From Nematostella vectensis (lineage: Eukaryota; Cnidaria; Anthozoa; Actiniaria; Edwardsiidae), in NCBI RefSeq assembly GCF_932526225.1, contig NC_064041.1, forward strand, positions 496,001 through 560,000: 64,000 nt of DNA. Reading direction: 5' to 3'. Positions within the stretch are counted from its first letter, which is position 1. Every line of letters starts with the position of its first letter. Below, piece after piece: positions 62,654-64,000 of this stretch. Below the pieces are notes generated by a model. It was not told the DNA's origin, searched no databases, and saw nothing but the letters and a program-made list of their open reading frames with translations. Made by a program: the position numbers and the translations under genes.

Positions 62654-62945
62654 CTATTAAAATCAATATACATACAATGTTTTATGGAGTATATCTACAT
62701 TTTTTAAATTCTATCTTTTACTTCACGTTGTTTTAATGAAAAGGAATGGAGTTTGAGATGCAACGCTACTAATATATTTTGTTATAATACAAGCAAAGTT
62801 TATCTACCTTTGCAAGGTATAAAGATACTTTTGAAACACATAGCAGCCATCAAAAGGAGAGTGGTAACGGAAGCTATTTGGATGTAACTTCCTTATAATA
62901 AGTTAATTTTGTATTGATTCAATAATATTGATAGTCTCTTTATCC

Positions 62946-63100
62946 CTAAAACCACCAAAACCTGACGTAAATTATGATAATGGTACAGACGATACCTAAG
63001 GCAGCGTATTTAGCATATGCCGAGCGCAGGTTGAGGTACGCGGCGTCCTTCTTGTATTTCTCAGAGACAAACCTTAGGTTCCCTGCCTTATCATCTAACA
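62946..63100 (-). CDS. SEC22B: SEC22B vesicle-trafficking v-SNARE, last coding exon
   Basis: Encodes the C-terminus of the ER-Golgi R-SNARE Sec22. The reading starts after acceptor TTTTTCAG|TG with LDDKAGNLRFVSEKYKKDAA, then YLNLRSAYAKYAA, a membrane anchor LGIVCTIIIIYV and the end RFWWF. It aligns closely with vertebrate SEC22B (L-D-x-K-A-x-N-L, K-Y-x-x-D-A-x-Y-L-N-x-R-S-x-Y-A-K, Y-V-R-F-W-W). The exon holds the last SNARE-motif heptads and the tail anchor. Stop TAG at 62946-62948. Earlier exons are not visible up to 64000, so the gene is cut by the window edge. Confidence 0.93.
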
Positions 63101-64000
63101 CTGAAAAAAAAAACAGAAAAAAGTGTCAGTTTACCTATTTAAAAGGAGGAGCGTCATGCCTTCTCAAGTCTTTTCTGAGAAGGGTGAAAAGTGCTGTTTA
63201 TAAATCTTCAAAATTCTCTCTGTTTTACTGCCCATCTGAAAGCTAAGTCCAAGTTTCTGTTACGAATGTTTTTTATTCTTAGCTAGCATTATATTTTCAA
63301 GGATAATCGTTTTCTGATTAAAAAATGAGTGAGATGAAATTTGGAGTCGTTCGTGAGGTCTTGTGGTTTAGCAAGCGAGCAGAGGTCCAGCGATCACTAT
63401 TGGAAAGCACGAATTTGGATTGAAGTGAGTACTCAGTATCTTTATTAGAAGGGTAATCGAATATTCAATGGTGACAAGAATAATATTATTGGTAAGACTT
63501 TTAGTGCAAGGTTTATTTATTGCATATGTAAGCACAACTTGACGTATATGTCATTCTTTCCGTTCAAGTATTGCTCTTTCTATCTTTCTTTTATCTTTTC
63601 TTTATCTTGGATATTTTGGCTACTGGTGGTCTCTGCTTATTCCTAATCACAGTCACAGTCATCACCTTTGAAGAATAACCGGCAAAGTTTGAATATTTTG
63701 TTAGTAGAGGGAAGTGTAATTTATTTGTTCAGCCATGCAAAGATCCGAATCGTAACCCTGGAATTTAAATGAAATAAACATTGAATACGAACCACAACAT
63801 TGCCTTAGAAGCCTTTGATATGGCCTCCAGGGACCTCTCCAAGCGCTAAAAACATAGACGCTTATTTTATCAAGAAATAAGATATTTCTCAGGGGATTTG
63901 AGTCATAACAAACATTATTTTTTTCGAGGTCAGGTATCCATCAAATTGCACACTCTGATTGGCTCTCGTGAGGTCCGGTATCCTACGACCCCGGACTGCT
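63101..64000. other. SEC22B intron sequence to the window edge
   Basis: About 900 bp. I looked for the upstream SNARE-motif exon on minus and found none. No array or transposon is evident. Confidence 0.5.

Noticed and set aside
63780-63840. Upstream SEC22B exon (ERSLEAISKASKAML-like reading)
   Set aside because: Does not match the conserved R-SNARE motif expected before the last exon, and borders are not convincing.

Overview
The window is eukaryotic: genes are split by introns with GT/AG borders. It is dominated by one animal gene on the minus strand, a fibrillar procollagen whose 74 coding exons run from 56452 down to 6041. The exon borders keep phase throughout and give 4923 coding bases (1640 residues plus stop). 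Together with a SEC22 v-SNARE and short inverted-repeat transposons, this points to a metazoan. A cnidarian such as a sea anemone or coral fits the style of the sequence, but that is an inference and a sister invertebrate lineage is not excluded.

Layout from left to right. 1-1556: nothing firmly coding. 1557-3324 (minus): a two-exon gene for a 100-residue secreted protein with a single sushi domain; its intron holds two small inverted-repeat elements. 3325-5910: intergenic. 5911-56452 (minus): the collagen. From its N-terminus (right) it encodes a signal peptide, a TSPN/laminin-G-like domain, a minor triple helix, a short hinge, an uninterrupted 1014-residue major triple helix, an RRKR processing site and a COLFI C-propeptide with all eight cysteines. 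TSPN plus COLFI places it in the B clade (type V/XI-like). 56453-57556: a divergent intergenic region with a minisatellite. 57557-62175 (plus): an unrecognised five-exon gene (684 residues). 62946-63100 (minus): the last exon of SEC22B, whose other exons lie beyond the right edge.

The striking feature is the collagen introns. Many carry their own private minisatellite (units from about 10 to 79 bp, up to 3.9 kb), and by rough sum arrays make up over 40% of the 50 kb gene. Several arrays are built from the gene's own splice sites. About 77 tandem copies of the exon 2 5' splice site, with flanking exon bases, fill intron 2. About 31 copies of the exon 69 5' splice site fill much of intron 69. 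Smaller arrays copy the 3' splice sites of exons 3, 55 and 69. Junction-seeded splice-site arrays are the best candidate here for something undescribed.

Exon and intron numbers below are coding exons in transcript order (right to left); intron n follows exon n. All lengths, phases and counts were worked out by eye from the sequence; no alignment or database search was run.
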